A DNA stretch of 64,000 nt from Latilactobacillus sakei subsp. sakei DSM 20017 = JCM 1157 (lineage in GTDB: Bacteria; Bacillota; Bacilli; Lactobacillales; Lactobacillaceae). The DNA lies in NCBI RefSeq assembly GCF_002370355.1, contig NZ_AP017929.1, forward strand, positions 806,001 through 870,000, given 5' to 3'. This document shows positions 19,735 through 29,150 of this stretch, one piece after another (the first letter of the stretch is position 1; each line of letters starts with the position of its first letter). The position numbers were made by a program, and so were the translations under genes. The notes beneath the pieces are model-generated. The model saw only the letters and a program-made list of their open reading frames with translations. It was not told the DNA's origin and made no database searches.

Positions 19735-20412
19735 GTGGCAAAACGAACACAAAATTGGCGCTGGGTCGATTGGGTCTACGTCTTCACGATTGCGAGTCAT
19801 TTGCTATATATCGGAATTGCTTTAGAAGAAATGTTAAATCATCCCGATCAAAATGCGGGTTTAGCCTTTACGATGGTTCAAGTTGTTGGGGGGCTAGTCA
19901 TTGCGACCTTACCAATTATCTTGGAACGGTTTATGCGTTATCGATTCCCAGAAATATTATATGCCGTTTATTTAGTTTTTATCTATTGTTCGATTTTATT
20001 AGGGACCGGGTTACATTTTTATAGTCAAATCTATTATTGGGATAAATTCCTGCATATTTTAAGTGCTGGCTTGTTGGCAGGCTTAGGTTATACGATTTTT
20101 TCAGCCTTGATTTCGAGTCATTTACGCCAAACTATTTCACCATTATTGATGAGTATCTTTGCTGCAACGTTTGGCAGTACAATTGGTGTTTTCTGGGAAT
20201 TCTACGAGTTCACAGGTGATCGCTTATTAGGTCTAAACATGCAACGTTTTATGGCAAATGGCCACTTACTACGTGGACAAGCGGCATTAGTTGATACGAT
20301 GGGCGATTTATTAGCAGATGTGGTCGGCTCAATTTTAATCGCAATCATCGGTTATTTCTGTATTAAACACAACCGGGAATGGCTAAATAAATTAACGTTT
20401 ACCAAGAAATAA
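19735..20412 (+). CDS. Hypothetical polytopic membrane protein
   Basis: A 225-aa protein with about six membrane helices. It contains YYWDKFLHILSAGLLAG and GVFWEFYEFTGDRLLG, and ends with DTMGDLLADVVGSILIAI. The conserved-looking D-K-x-x-H and F-W-E-x-x-E motifs in membrane helices recall the YjdF/DUF2238 group, with moderate certainty. No function is known to me. GTG 19735 is chosen because AGGAG is 8 nt upstream; another GTG at 19726 overlaps that site. It lies 12 nt after the broken channel gene and ends directly in a 3'UTR element. Confidence 0.75.
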   Translation: MAKRTQNWRWVDWVYVFTIASHLLYIGIALEEMLNHPDQNAGLAFTMVQVVGGLVIATLPIILERFMRYRFPEILYAVYLVFIYCSILLGTGLHFYSQIYYWDKFLHILSAGLLAGLGYTIFSALISSHLRQTISPLLMSIFAATFGSTIGVFWEFYEFTGDRLLGLNMQRFMANGHLLRGQAALVDTMGDLLADVVGSILIAIIGYFCIKHNREWLNKLTFTKK

Positions 20413-20530
20413 GAGTGACATAACAACCGGTTTGATTCTGAGCACTTGCCTAATCGTGCAAATAAGCGACGTCAGTCGATTGTTTGTGCGACGTAGCAAG
20501 GCACAGGAGTCAGGTTGAGTAAACGCGTTT
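20413..20530 (+). repeat. 3'UTR palindromic element, type A, copy 2
   Basis: It begins on the nucleotide after the stop codon at 20412. The left motif is TGAGCACTTGC (20439-20449) and the right motif GCACAGGA (20501-20508). The apical part carries ATCGTGCAAATAAGCGACGT facing a GTCGATTGTTTGTGCG segment. The outer arms AACCGGTTTGATTC and GAGTCAGGTTG pair imperfectly. The right end CGCGTTT replaces CACGTTT. Confidence 0.75.
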
Positions 20531-20538
20531 CTAAAAGT

Positions 20539-20583
20539 AAAAGGGCGCTAAGACAAAAGTAATTTTGTCTTAGCGCCCTTTTT
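20539..20583. terminator. Bidirectional terminator with GACAAAA core
   Basis: A stem of about 20 bp, AAAAGGGCGCTAAGACAAAA with its exact complement, closes a 4-nt loop (GTAA). It serves both the plus gene ending at 20412 and the minus MFS gene. Confidence 0.93.
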
Positions 20584-20604
20584 ATTAGTCGAATTTTTAT
20601 CGGC

Positions 20605-20726
20605 TAAACGTGTTCTATCAGTCATATTCTTGCGGTTAACGCCGAATGTCAAACGATTGCTGTCAGCAATCAATCATTCGCCACTCTCTGTTAATCCTCA
20701 GAATATCTTTGACTGATGGCACACTC
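20605..20726 (-). repeat. 3'UTR palindromic element, type B, copy 3
   Basis: On the minus strand it starts 6 nt after the stop of the MFS gene. Motifs in sense are GAGGATTAAC (20690-20699) and GTTAACCGCAA (20630-20640). The outer arms ATCAGTC and GACTGAT are complementary. Most of the rest matches copy 1, including CAAACGATTGCTG and the apical GATTGCTG/CAGCAATC hairpin. Confidence 0.85.
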
Positions 20727-20732
20727 TTTTTA

Positions 20733-21987
20733 TTAAGATGTTTTTTTAGCCGCGTCCGCTCGATTTTTACGAAGAACACGGGTATTTTGATTGACCCAAA
20801 AGAGGTTAATCACGACTAAGACGGTGGTGGAAATGAAGACTCCACCATAACCGAAAAAGCCAGAAACGCTTGAACCAATTAGTGGTCCGGCAACGTTGCC
20901 CATTGCTTGGAAGGATTGGTTATAACTGAAAATACGGCCGGCGGAATTATGCGGCGAGTATTTGGCTAGAATGGTTTGAACTTGTGGTAATAAAGCTGCA
21001 TCGGCAATCCCGACAAGCAGACGCAAGGCGCCTAATTGCCAAACGTTTTGAACGAACGCTTGGGGGATGTAGACGAAGACCGCGAAGATCAAACCACCAA
21101 TCAGGATTTTATCGGACCCGATTCGATCACCGAGGGCACCAAAGCGCGGTGCGGCAATCAGGGTCGCAATCCCCGGAATCGCGGCGACAATCCCGCTGAC
21201 TAACGCGACATTTTTGCCATGGTCCATTAATTGGCGAACGTATAAACTTAACAACGGACTAATCGAGTTGTTGGAAGCTTGAATAATCATTGTTGTGACA
21301 AACATCCCGATAATTAAATGGGGATATTTAAGATTTTGGATCAGTTGTTTACCGGGAACTTGATCACCTTTTTCGATTGGTGTGAAGTTTTCATGAACGA
21401 AAGCTAAACAGAGTAAGAAGACGACGAATAAAATGGTTCCGGTAATGAAGAAGGTCGTTCGGTAACCAGTCATTTCAGCAACAACGCCACCAAGTAGTGG
21501 GCCTAACAGAGTTCCAGAAACGGTCCCAGTTGTCAGGGTTCCTAAGGCTTGACCACTCTTTTCTTGAGGAGCGGAAGTTGCGATGAGGGCGTTTGAGTTA
21601 CTGATATAACCAGAAAATACCCCTTGCAACAAGCGAAGTGCAATCAGCTCGTAGACGTTTTGGACTAAGCCCATTGCCCCTAGGACAATAGCCATTCCAA
21701 GTGAAGCACGGAGTAACATTAATTTACGACCGCGGCGATCGGCAATTTTGCCCCACCAAGGCGAGATAATGGCCGTTACTAAGAAGGTTGATCGAGTAGG
21801 TTAACCCACTCCACATACTCAGTTGTGCGGCGGAAAAATCGCCTAACGTATCTATATAAAGTGACATAAATGGCATGATGAGGCTAAAGGCAACCCCGGC
21901 CATGAAATTCCCAAACCATAAAACAACAAGGTTTTGCTCCCATTGTTCTCTGGGTCTGAATAAACGTTGACGGATATGAGTCAACAT
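20733..21987 (-). pseudogene. MFS multidrug-type transporter with a frameshift
   Basis: The N-terminal piece (21987 down to about 21780) reads MLTHIRQRLFRPREQWEQNL through GLTYSINLL. At about 21780 the correct frame shifts. The other frame continues VTAIISPWWGKIADRRGRKL, the MFS loop 2-3 signature, then MLLRASLGMAIVLGAMG to a normal end at 20733. One extra base (or two missing) near 21780 explains this. Together the pieces make about 415 residues with 12 membrane segments, similar to MdtG/NorA-type drug exporters. Read as written, neither piece is a full transporter. Confidence 0.88.
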
Positions 21988-22013
21988 GAAACAATCATCT
22001 CGATTCTAATGAG

Positions 22014-22754
22014 TTAAAGCGGCGACCATTGCTTTTGATAAGCTTGGTAAGTCGCTAGTAGTGCAGGTTGTTGTGCAAAAATTTGTGTCAACTGTTGACT
22101 CTTAGCTTGAGGCAATTGGCGTTTAAAATATAAACGTTGTGTATGGTAGGCATCTAATGCGCATTTTTGCTGTTCTAAGGTACCAGATTGCGCGAAAAAG
22201 AGCAGCCAGTCTAAATACCAGTCTTTAGGGCTATCAGCCTCATAAAGCGCTAGTAGCACCATTAATTGTTCAGCAGGTGCAATTAATAGGTAGTGATTAC
22301 GTTGCAACGGCGTCAGCGTCAAGTCATCGGTTTCAGGAACAACAATCGGTTTGGTACCTAATTGTGCGAGAAACTGGGAAAAAGAGGACGCAACAGTCAA
22401 CCACTGGTCAACTTCGGTATCAATGTAGCGAATGCTGGGGTTATCAGGTGATTGTTGATAATCGAACGCAAAATATTGCGTACCGTGTTGACTAAATGGT
22501 ATCAAATAATCAGGCCATTGCGCCACTTCTATGACTGTTTGTGAACCCGTTGCAATACCAGCGAGATAATGACACTCAACGTGGTCTAAACCATCACTAG
22601 TTGGTTCGCTAGTGGGAAGGCTAAAGCGGCTTAAAAACCCACCGTTAGTCTCTTGGCATAGTGCTAAATAATCCGCTGGTAAAGCTGCGTTAGGTTTGAT
22701 AAATCGCGGATCAATCAGCCCGCTATCCGCAATTGTTGGGTGTGCAGAAAACAT
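22014..22754 (-). CDS. SMI1/KNR4 (SUKH) domain protein
   Basis: The first about 150 residues have the SUKH pattern: LPADYLALCQETNGGFL, then LIPFSQHGTQYFAFDY and the middle strand RYIDTEVDQWLTVASSFSQF. The C-terminal 100 residues are a helical extension I do not recognise. SUKH proteins are often immunity proteins of contact or polymorphic toxins, but many stand alone. No toxin gene is adjacent. ATG 22754 follows AAGGAAGG. Confidence 0.8.
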   Translation of the reverse strand: MFSAHPTIADSGLIDPRFIKPNAALPADYLALCQETNGGFLSRFSLPTSEPTSDGLDHVECHYLAGIATGSQTVIEVAQWPDYLIPFSQHGTQYFAFDYQQSPDNPSIRYIDTEVDQWLTVASSFSQFLAQLGTKPIVVPETDDLTLTPLQRNHYLLIAPAEQLMVLLALYEADSPKDWYLDWLLFFAQSGTLEQQKCALDAYHTQRLYFKRQLPQAKSQQLTQIFAQQPALLATYQAYQKQWSPL

Positions 22755-22905
22755 GTGAGACCTTCCTTTGCTAATAGGGATATCTCTCTAGTTTACCACT
22801 AATCGGTGATAGTTTTGAATTTTGTTAAGAATAATAATTCTGCTTTATTTGTGAATAAGAGTCTGCTACTATGAAGACAATATCAAAAGAAAAGAGGATT
22901 AGTTT

Positions 22906-23472
22906 ATGCTATGGTTAGTTGTGATTATTATATTAGTATTAATCGTTGGGACCGTTGCGTTTTACATCAGCACGTATAATGGCATGGTCAAAAGCCGCAA
23001 CTGGGCGGATGAATCATGGAGCCAAATCGATGTGCAACTCAAGCGCCGGAATGATTTAATTCCCAACTTATTATCAACGGTGAAAGGTTACGCTAAATAC
23101 GAACAAGAAACATTTACCAAAGTTGTAGAAATGCGTAATCAATTATTAGAAATGCCAAGTGATGATCGTCAAGCAACGATGGCTGTTTCTAATCAATTAT
23201 CAGAATCATTGAAGAGCATCTTGTCATTAACAGAAAGTTATCCAGATTTGAAAGCAAATGCTGAATACATGAAATTAATGGAAGAATTAACGAATACTGA
23301 AAACAAGATTGCTTACGCACGTCAATTGTTCAATTCAAGTGCAACTCGTTTTAACAATAAAATTGAAACTTTCCCAGGCAACATCATCGCTGGGGCACAT
23401 AACTTCCAAAAGACGGCTTACTTAGCAACGCCAGAAGTTGAAAAAGAAGTGCCAAAAGTTTCTTTCGATTAG
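22906..23472 (+). CDS. lemA: LemA family membrane protein
   Basis: LemA has one N-terminal membrane helix (LWLVVIIILVLIVGTVAFYI) and a coiled helical bundle outside. Family marks are SWSQIDVQLKRRNDLIPNL, ENKIAYARQLFN and the ending FPGNIIAGAHNFQKTAYLAT. The role is unclear, but it is regularly encoded before htpX, as here. ATG 22906 follows AGAGG. htpX starts 13 nt after the stop with a weak site, so translation is probably coupled. Confidence 0.93.
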   Translation: MLWLVVIIILVLIVGTVAFYISTYNGMVKSRNWADESWSQIDVQLKRRNDLIPNLLSTVKGYAKYEQETFTKVVEMRNQLLEMPSDDRQATMAVSNQLSESLKSILSLTESYPDLKANAEYMKLMEELTNTENKIAYARQLFNSSATRFNNKIETFPGNIIAGAHNFQKTAYLATPEVEKEVPKVSFD

Positions 23473-23485
23473 AGTGTGATCTGAA

Positions 23486-24385
23486 ATGTTATATGAACAA
23501 ATTGCACAGAATAAACGACGGACCGTCTATGTGATGATTGGTTTCTTGATGCTTGTACTCGCAATTGGTGCGGCATTAGGCTATCTCTTCATGCAAAACA
23601 CCTTGACGGGTGTGATCATTGCGGCGGTCTTAGCGGCCGTTTATATGGTAATGATGATTAGTAATTCCACTAATGTGGTCATGCAGATGAATCACGCGCA
23701 CGAAATTAAAGATGCCAGTCAGTATCCAGATTTGTGGCACATTGTTGAAGACATGGCCATGGTCGGTCAGATTCCGATGCCGCGGGTTTTTATCGTCGAT
23801 GATGATAGTCCCAACGCCTTTGCAACGGGTAATGATCCTAAAAATGCCGCGGTTGCTGTAACATCCGGTATTATGGCCCGGTTAAATCGTGAAGAATTAG
23901 AAGGCGTGATTGCCCACGAAGTTTCACACATCAAGAACTACGATATTCGCTTATCGACGATTGCTTTGGCGTTAGCTGCGGTCATCTCGTTACTTGTTAA
24001 TATCGGTAGTAATATGATGTGGTGGAGCGGCGGTCGTGATCGCGATGATGACCGTGAAGGTGGCGCAGGCAATGTGATTGCCTTAGTCTTTTCAATTCTT
24101 TTAATGATTCTGGGGCCATTAGCGGCTAGCATTGCACAGATGGCCTTGTCGCGGAATCGTGAATACTTAGCGGATGCTTCCGGCGTTGAGTTGACTCGGA
24201 ATCCAGAAGGGTTAATCAATGCCTTATTGAAGATTTCTAATAGTGAACCGATGCAAGCTGCGGATCCGTCTAGCGCGGCGTTGTATATCTCAGATCCGTT
24301 TAAGGGTCGCGGCAGCTTTGGTGCGCATTTATTTGATAGTCACCCACCAATTGAACAACGGGTCGAACGTTTACGTAATATGTAG
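23486..24385 (+). CDS. htpX: HtpX-type membrane zinc metalloprotease
   Basis: HtpX degrades damaged membrane proteins. It is 299 aa with two N-terminal helices ([20 protein letters not shown] and [17 protein letters not shown]). The zinc motif is HEVSH within [14 protein letters not shown], and the third ligand is Glu in [13 protein letters not shown]. Two more helices flank a charged loop. It pairs with lemA upstream. A terminator follows. Confidence 0.95.
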   Translation: MLYEQIAQNKRRTVYVMIGFLMLVLAIGAALGYLFMQNTLTGVIIAAVLAAVYMVMMISNSTNVVMQMNHAHEIKDASQYPDLWHIVEDMAMVGQIPMPRVFIVDDDSPNAFATGNDPKNAAVAVTSGIMARLNREELEGVIAHEVSHIKNYDIRLSTIALALAAVISLLVNIGSNMMWWSGGRDRDDDREGGAGNVIALVFSILLMILGPLAASIAQMALSRNREYLADASGVELTRNPEGLINALLKISNSEPMQAADPSSAALYISDPFKGRGSFGAHLFDSHPPIEQRVERLRNM

Positions 24386-24401
24386 TAGTTATTAATTAGC
24401 T

Positions 24402-24444
24402 TAAAAGAGACTGATCGCAATCATTTGCTGGTCAGTCTTTTTTT
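24402..24444 (+). terminator. lemA-htpX terminator
   Basis: AAGAGACTGATCGCAA pairs with TTGCTGGTCAGTCTT and is followed by a T run. Confidence 0.85.
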
Positions 24445-24505
24445 GTGTGAAACTTTCGGCGTCTGACTGATTAACGGGTATAATGAATGTAAGGTGGTGG
24501 GGATG

Positions 24506-25744
24506 ATGGTTAATCAAAAATTACGACGATTAATGAATTTACAGACGGTACTGATCACGCAATTGCAAGATCGCCAAACAACGGCAGTCATGCGGCAAAT
24601 GATACAACAACAATTATTGCCACAAGTACGTGGTCAATTGCTGTTGGCATTACAGGACAAGCGGTTATTTCAACTGCCAACTGCAACCCAAACAAAGCTG
24701 GAACAGTTGTTAATTCAGAATTTGATTGAGCCAAGTAATGGTACGGCCTTAAGTGCGCTTTGGCTAGAGACAACCCAATTACGGTACCATCTTCCCACCA
24801 AAAACGGACTGGTCGCTCATTTTGCCCAGTTAGAGTTGGAAAACTGGGATGATAACAGCTTGCGGGCTTATGCGAGCATTATCAGAAACCAAGAACCGTT
24901 GTTTAATTTAACGGCTGCCAATCGTGCGCTGCATCGTGTGGGGTCACCACTTTATCAGCAACTATATCAGGCTTATGGGGACCGAACAACGAATCGGTTG
25001 ATTAATTGGCAGCGAGCTAATTTAGTTTTGATGCAGTTGGGGGCGCAATTAGATGCGCACCATTTTTTACAATTAGCGGCAGAAGATTTTGAAATCTATT
25101 CAGAAATGCCACCGGACGCGCCATTTTTAAAGACGTTTGCGCAGAGTGTTCAACTTGCTTTTAAAGACCAGGATTTGACGGATCAGCGGCTGCATCAATT
25201 TAGAATGTATCTGGATCGGCAAAATATTCAGTATATTCGAACCCATTTTAAGACTGCCGGTGATTCTGATGAAATGGCACTCCAAAAATTCGTCGCGCAA
25301 CGGCAAAGGAAGCAGCGGGCGTATTGGTTGAAAAGGGAACCGGCCCGCTTGCATAATAAATATATGCGCGGTGTCACTTTTAATTCGGATACTAACTTGA
25401 ATCGTAAACGGTTGACGCCTGATTTTCATAGCGAATTTATCATTGATCGAACTGGGCAGTTTGTGACGCAGTGGGATGTGTTACGGTATCGGACACCTCA
25501 TCAAATTGAAAGTGATCCGGCACAGTATGTATTGAATATTGCCGAAAAAAATGCGTTATTAAATGGCGAATCTTTCAACTATGCTAACCGCAATAATTTA
25601 CAACATGCCCAACTGGATAGTCGACCGCCACGCCAATTGGATCATCAATTACGCGACCGGGCTTTTGCCGGCTGGCAGAGTCCTAATAAACAACAATATC
25701 GGCAATCAGCAGAAAAAAGTGATGCCTATTCACGACCTTATTAA
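24506..25744 (+). CDS. Unrecognised 412-aa protein, DUF3114-like C-terminus
   Basis: I do not recognise this protein with certainty. It is soluble and Gln/Leu-rich, with no signal peptide. Residues 1-about 270 are mostly helical. The C-terminus contains FHSEFIIDRTGQFVTQWDVL and YVLNIAEKNALLNGESFNYA, which recalls streptococcal and lactobacillar DUF3114 proteins. Codon use is less optimised than that of its neighbours. Start: AAGGTGG at 24491 precedes ATG 24503 and ATG 24506. It is a single gene between a terminator and the murF promoter. Confidence 0.6.
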   Translation: MVNQKLRRLMNLQTVLITQLQDRQTTAVMRQMIQQQLLPQVRGQLLLALQDKRLFQLPTATQTKLEQLLIQNLIEPSNGTALSALWLETTQLRYHLPTKNGLVAHFAQLELENWDDNSLRAYASIIRNQEPLFNLTAANRALHRVGSPLYQQLYQAYGDRTTNRLINWQRANLVLMQLGAQLDAHHFLQLAAEDFEIYSEMPPDAPFLKTFAQSVQLAFKDQDLTDQRLHQFRMYLDRQNIQYIRTHFKTAGDSDEMALQKFVAQRQRKQRAYWLKREPARLHNKYMRGVTFNSDTNLNRKRLTPDFHSEFIIDRTGQFVTQWDVLRYRTPHQIESDPAQYVLNIAEKNALLNGESFNYANRNNLQHAQLDSRPPRQLDHQLRDRAFAGWQSPNKQQYRQSAEKSDAYSRPY

Positions 25745-25769
25745 CGGATTGGTCGGCTAGAATCTGCTG

Positions 25770-25797
25770 TTGGTCTTTTGAAAATTTATGGTACAAT
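25770..25797 (+). promoter_or_regulatory. Probable murF promoter
   Basis: TTGGTC (25770-25775), a 16-nt spacer and TACAAT (25792-25797) lie about 110 nt upstream of murF. Confidence 0.5.
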
Positions 25798-25907
25798 GTT
25801 GCGTAGTTAATCACGCGAAATAGTCGTGTGGGCTTTTTATAAGAATCATAAAAATAAGATTGAAAGCGTGGGCTTTTGATCACTAACCAATAGGAGCTAT
25901 TTAAGAT

Positions 25908-27284
25908 ATGAAAATGCAATTGAGCGAAATTGCACGGATGACTGGTGCGAAAAATGAGACTGAACAATGGGCGACAGTAGAAGTGACAAGTGTTGCTTTT
26001 GATGCGCGTGAATTACGGCCAGGGGCGTTATTTGTCCCACTAGCCGGTAATCGGGATGGTCATGATTTTATCAATCAAGCACGAGAAAACGGTGCGGTAG
26101 CGACATTATGGGCCAGTGCACGTGATGATCAACCAACTGATTTTCCAGTATTACTTGTGAAAGATCCGCTAGCAGCGTATCAACAATTGGCTAAACGGTA
26201 CTTACTAAAGATTAATCCTAAAGTTGTGGCGATTACTGGAAGTAACGGTAAAACAACCACTAAGGATATGACAGCCGCTGTATTGGGCAGTCAATATAAT
26301 ATTCATAAAACACAAGCAAACTTTAATAATGAAATTGGTGTTCCTCAGACGATTTTGTCAATGGAAGCCAATACTGAAATTCTCGTCATTGAAATGGGAA
26401 TGGACCGCCCTGGACAATTGCACGCTTTAAGCGAAATCGCAATGCCAGATGTGGCCGCCATTACCATGATTGGTGAAGCACACATTGAATTTTTCAAAAC
26501 ACGGGATAAAATTGCCGATGCCAAGATGGAAATCACCGACTTTTTAAAAGAAGACGGCTTATTGGTGTATGACGGTGACGAACCACTCTTAAATGAACGC
26601 GTTGGCGATTTGGAACGTGAAACTTTTGGGAGTGCGACAACCAACACACTTTATCCAATTCAAGTCCGTGCTGGTGAAACGAAGACGCAATTTAAGTTGA
26701 ATGCTTGGCCAGACGTCGCTTTTGAAATTCCAATGATGGGTGCGTACAACGTCAATAACGCCTTAGCCGCTATTTTAATTGGCCAACATTATCACATTAA
26801 ACCAGAAGTGATGAGCAAGGCGTTAGCTAATTTTGAAGTAACGCGTAACCGAACAGAATGGTTGGTCGGGACCGCAGGGCAAAGAATGTTAAGTGATGTA
26901 TATAACTCAAATCCAACAGCGGCTATCGAAGTGTTACGCAATTTTAGCCATTTTGAAACTGATGGGCGCCGAATCGCCGTCTTAGGGGACATGTTGGAAC
27001 TCGGAACGGCTAGCAAGAAACTTCATGAGAGTTTGGCAACGGTCTTAGATCCTGCTCAAATCCAAGAAGTTTATCTATTTGGGACGGAAATTAAACCACT
27101 ATTCGATAAGCTCGCAACAATTTATCCAGCAGAACAACTACACTACTTTGAAAAAACACAGCAACCTGAATTAATTACCGCTTTAGCAGAAACCATCCAA
27201 CCATCCGATTTAGTCGTCTTAAAGGCTAGTCATGGCTTGCATTTAGAAAAAGTAGTGGCTGCTTTGACGACTGAGAACGATTAA
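25908..27284 (+). CDS. murF: UDP-N-acetylmuramoyl-tripeptide--D-alanyl-D-alanine ligase
   Basis: MurF adds D-Ala-D-Ala (or the D-Ala-D-Lac depsipeptide in vancomycin-resistant lactobacilli) to the UDP-MurNAc tripeptide. The ATP-binding loop is AITGSNGKTTTKDM near residue 110. The carbamylated-Lys/metal region AEAHIEF is seen as GEAHIEFFKTRDKIADAKME, and the C-terminal Mur ligase domain has SDVYNSNPTAAIEVL. The length of 458 aa is typical. ATG 25908 follows AGGAG. A cshA helicase lies downstream, an order seen in other lactobacilli. Confidence 0.95.
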   Translation: MKMQLSEIARMTGAKNETEQWATVEVTSVAFDARELRPGALFVPLAGNRDGHDFINQARENGAVATLWASARDDQPTDFPVLLVKDPLAAYQQLAKRYLLKINPKVVAITGSNGKTTTKDMTAAVLGSQYNIHKTQANFNNEIGVPQTILSMEANTEILVIEMGMDRPGQLHALSEIAMPDVAAITMIGEAHIEFFKTRDKIADAKMEITDFLKEDGLLVYDGDEPLLNERVGDLERETFGSATTNTLYPIQVRAGETKTQFKLNAWPDVAFEIPMMGAYNVNNALAAILIGQHYHIKPEVMSKALANFEVTRNRTEWLVGTAGQRMLSDVYNSNPTAAIEVLRNFSHFETDGRRIAVLGDMLELGTASKKLHESLATVLDPAQIQEVYLFGTEIKPLFDKLATIYPAEQLHYFEKTQQPELITALAETIQPSDLVVLKASHGLHLEKVVAALTTEND

Positions 27285-27557
27285 CAAGGCAAAAAGAATT
27301 TTAGCTGATTCATTTACAGCGGTAGAGTCGGGTTCGCACGACTAATTAATGTCATAAAACAATGAATATCACCCATAATCGGGTTAATTCCGTTTGCTAA
27401 TTAATGGTGAGCGTGATAAGCTATTAAGGAGCTTTTTTAATGAAAAAGGCTCTTGAAAACAATTATATTACAAGACAGATTTTTGAAAATGGTGTAACTG
27501 ATGAAGTGGACCTGTTTTGTAATGGCATGTTTTTTACAAAACAAGGAGGAACACTAT
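27285..27557 (+). promoter_or_regulatory. Structured leader of cshA
   Basis: About 270 nt separate murF and cshA. The leader holds a hairpin AGTCG/CGACT (27327-27344 region), a larger inverted repeat around CACCCATAAT and ATTAATGGTG (27371-27410), and at 27430-27453 a hairpin GAGCTTTTTT/AAAAAGGCTC that buries the site and ATG of an upstream ORF. Long 5'UTRs are usual for cold-inducible helicase genes. Whether this one responds to temperature is inference. Confidence 0.5.
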
Positions 27558-27607
27558 TTGAAATTCTCAGAATTAGGTCTATCAGAACCAATCATGAAAG
27601 CAATTAG
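27440..27607 (+). CDS. Candidate upstream ORF overlapping the cshA start
   Basis: ATG 27440 has AAGGAG 8 nt upstream. The frame encodes 55 codons (MKKALENNYITRQIFENGVT and on) and ends at TAG 27607, 50 nt inside cshA in a different frame. The site and ATG lie in a 10-bp hairpin. The product has no recognisable domain. A regulatory role, with translation of the uORF affecting access to the cshA TTG start, fits the layout but is not shown. Confidence 0.35.
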   Translation: MKKALENNYITRQIFENGVTDEVDLFCNGMFFTKQGGTLFEILRIRSIRTNHESN

Positions 27608-29150
27608 CCGCGCAGGCTTTGAAGAAGCAACACCAATCCAAGGGGAAACAATTCCTTTGGCATTAGCTGGCAAGGACGTTATCGGCCAAGCTCAAACAGG
27701 GACTGGTAAAACAGCTGCTTTCGGTTTACCAATCTTACAAAACTTAGATTTAGATAACCCGGATATCCAAGCATTAATCATTTCACCAACACGTGAATTG
27801 GCCATCCAAACACAAGAAGAACTTTACCGTTTAGGTCGCGACCGTAAAGCTAAGGTTCAAGTTGTTTATGGTGGTGCTGATATTCGCCGTCAAATTCGTT
27901 CATTAAAAGATCACCCACAAATTCTTGTTGGGACACCAGGTCGTCTATTGGATCATATCAATCGTCGGACTGTTAAATTAGATCACGTTAAAACATTAGT
28001 TTTAGATGAAGCTGATGAAATGTTAGACATGGGTTTTGTGGATGATATCGAAAGTATCATCAAACAAGTACCTGAAAAACGTCAAACATTATTATTCTCA
28101 GCAACATTACCTGCACCAATCATGAAAATCGGTAAGAGCTTCATGACAAATCCAGAAATGATCAAAGTGAAGTCAAAAGAATTAACTGCTGACTTAATCG
28201 ATCAATATTATGTTCGTGCTAAAGACTTTGAAAAATTCGACATTATGACCCGTTTATTCGATGTTCAATCACCAGAATTAACATTGATTTTCGGCCGTAC
28301 AAAACGTCGTGTTGATGAATTAACACGTGGTTTGAAGGCTCGTGGCTACAATGCTGAAGGTATTCATGGTGATTTATCACAACAAAAACGGATGAGCGTC
28401 TTGAAATCATTTAAGGCTGGCCGTTTGGATGTCTTAGTTGCAACAGACGTTGCTGCTCGTGGACTTGATATCTCTGGTGTAACGCATGTTTATAACTACG
28501 ATATTCCTCAAGATCCAGACAGTTATGTTCATCGTATTGGCCGTACTGGCCGTGCCGGTAAATCAGGTGTTTCAGTTACTTTCGTGACACCAAACGAAAT
28601 GGAATACTTACGGATTATTGAAGAATTAACGAAGAAACGGATGTTACCTTTACAACCACCTTCAGAAAAAGAAGCCTTCAAGGGTCAATTAGCAGCAGCT
28701 GTTGCTGATATCAACTCAATGATTGAAAAAGGCCAATTAGCTAAATACAACGAAGAAGCTGAAGAATTATTAAAACAATTCTCAGACGTTGAATTAGCTT
28801 CAGTTCTTTTGAAGACAATCAGTAAAGAAGCCGTTCCAGTTAAGATCACACCAGAACGTCCATTGCCTTCACGTAAAAAGGGTGGCAATCGTGGCGGAAA
28901 CCGCGGCGGCAGTCGTGGTGGTAATAGCGGCAATCGTCGTGGCGGTAACGGCGGTGGTTATCGTGGTGGTAACCGTCGTAGTAGTGGCGATGGCAAACGT
29001 CGTGGCAACGACAGCAGCAAAGATGGCCGTCGTAGCAGCAGTAACGGTGATAGCAGCAAACGTCGTAGTAACGACAATCGCGGCGACAGCCGTAAGAAGA
29101 CTGATGGCCGTTCAAAACGGAACTTCACAATTCGGACAAACGATAAATAA
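27558..29150 (+). CDS. cshA: DEAD-box ATP-dependent RNA helicase
   Basis: CshA unwinds RNA in mRNA decay and ribosome assembly. All DEAD motifs are present: the Q motif (FSELGLSEPIMKAI...TPIQ), AQTGTGKT, PTRELA, TPGRLLDH, DEADEMLDMG, SAT, ATDVAARGLD and HRIGRTGR. The C-terminal about 90 residues are a basic RGG/RRGGN-rich tail for RNA binding. TTG 27558 is chosen because AAGGAGG lies 8 nt upstream and the Q motif begins right after. The protein has 530 aa. Its position after murF and before acpS-alr is common in lactobacilli. Confidence 0.95.
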   Translation: MKFSELGLSEPIMKAISRAGFEEATPIQGETIPLALAGKDVIGQAQTGTGKTAAFGLPILQNLDLDNPDIQALIISPTRELAIQTQEELYRLGRDRKAKVQVVYGGADIRRQIRSLKDHPQILVGTPGRLLDHINRRTVKLDHVKTLVLDEADEMLDMGFVDDIESIIKQVPEKRQTLLFSATLPAPIMKIGKSFMTNPEMIKVKSKELTADLIDQYYVRAKDFEKFDIMTRLFDVQSPELTLIFGRTKRRVDELTRGLKARGYNAEGIHGDLSQQKRMSVLKSFKAGRLDVLVATDVAARGLDISGVTHVYNYDIPQDPDSYVHRIGRTGRAGKSGVSVTFVTPNEMEYLRIIEELTKKRMLPLQPPSEKEAFKGQLAAAVADINSMIEKGQLAKYNEEAEELLKQFSDVELASVLLKTISKEAVPVKITPERPLPSRKKGGNRGGNRGGSRGGNSGNRRGGNGGGYRGGNRRSSGDGKRRGNDSSKDGRRSSSNGDSSKRRSNDNRGDSRKKTDGRSKRNFTIRTNDK

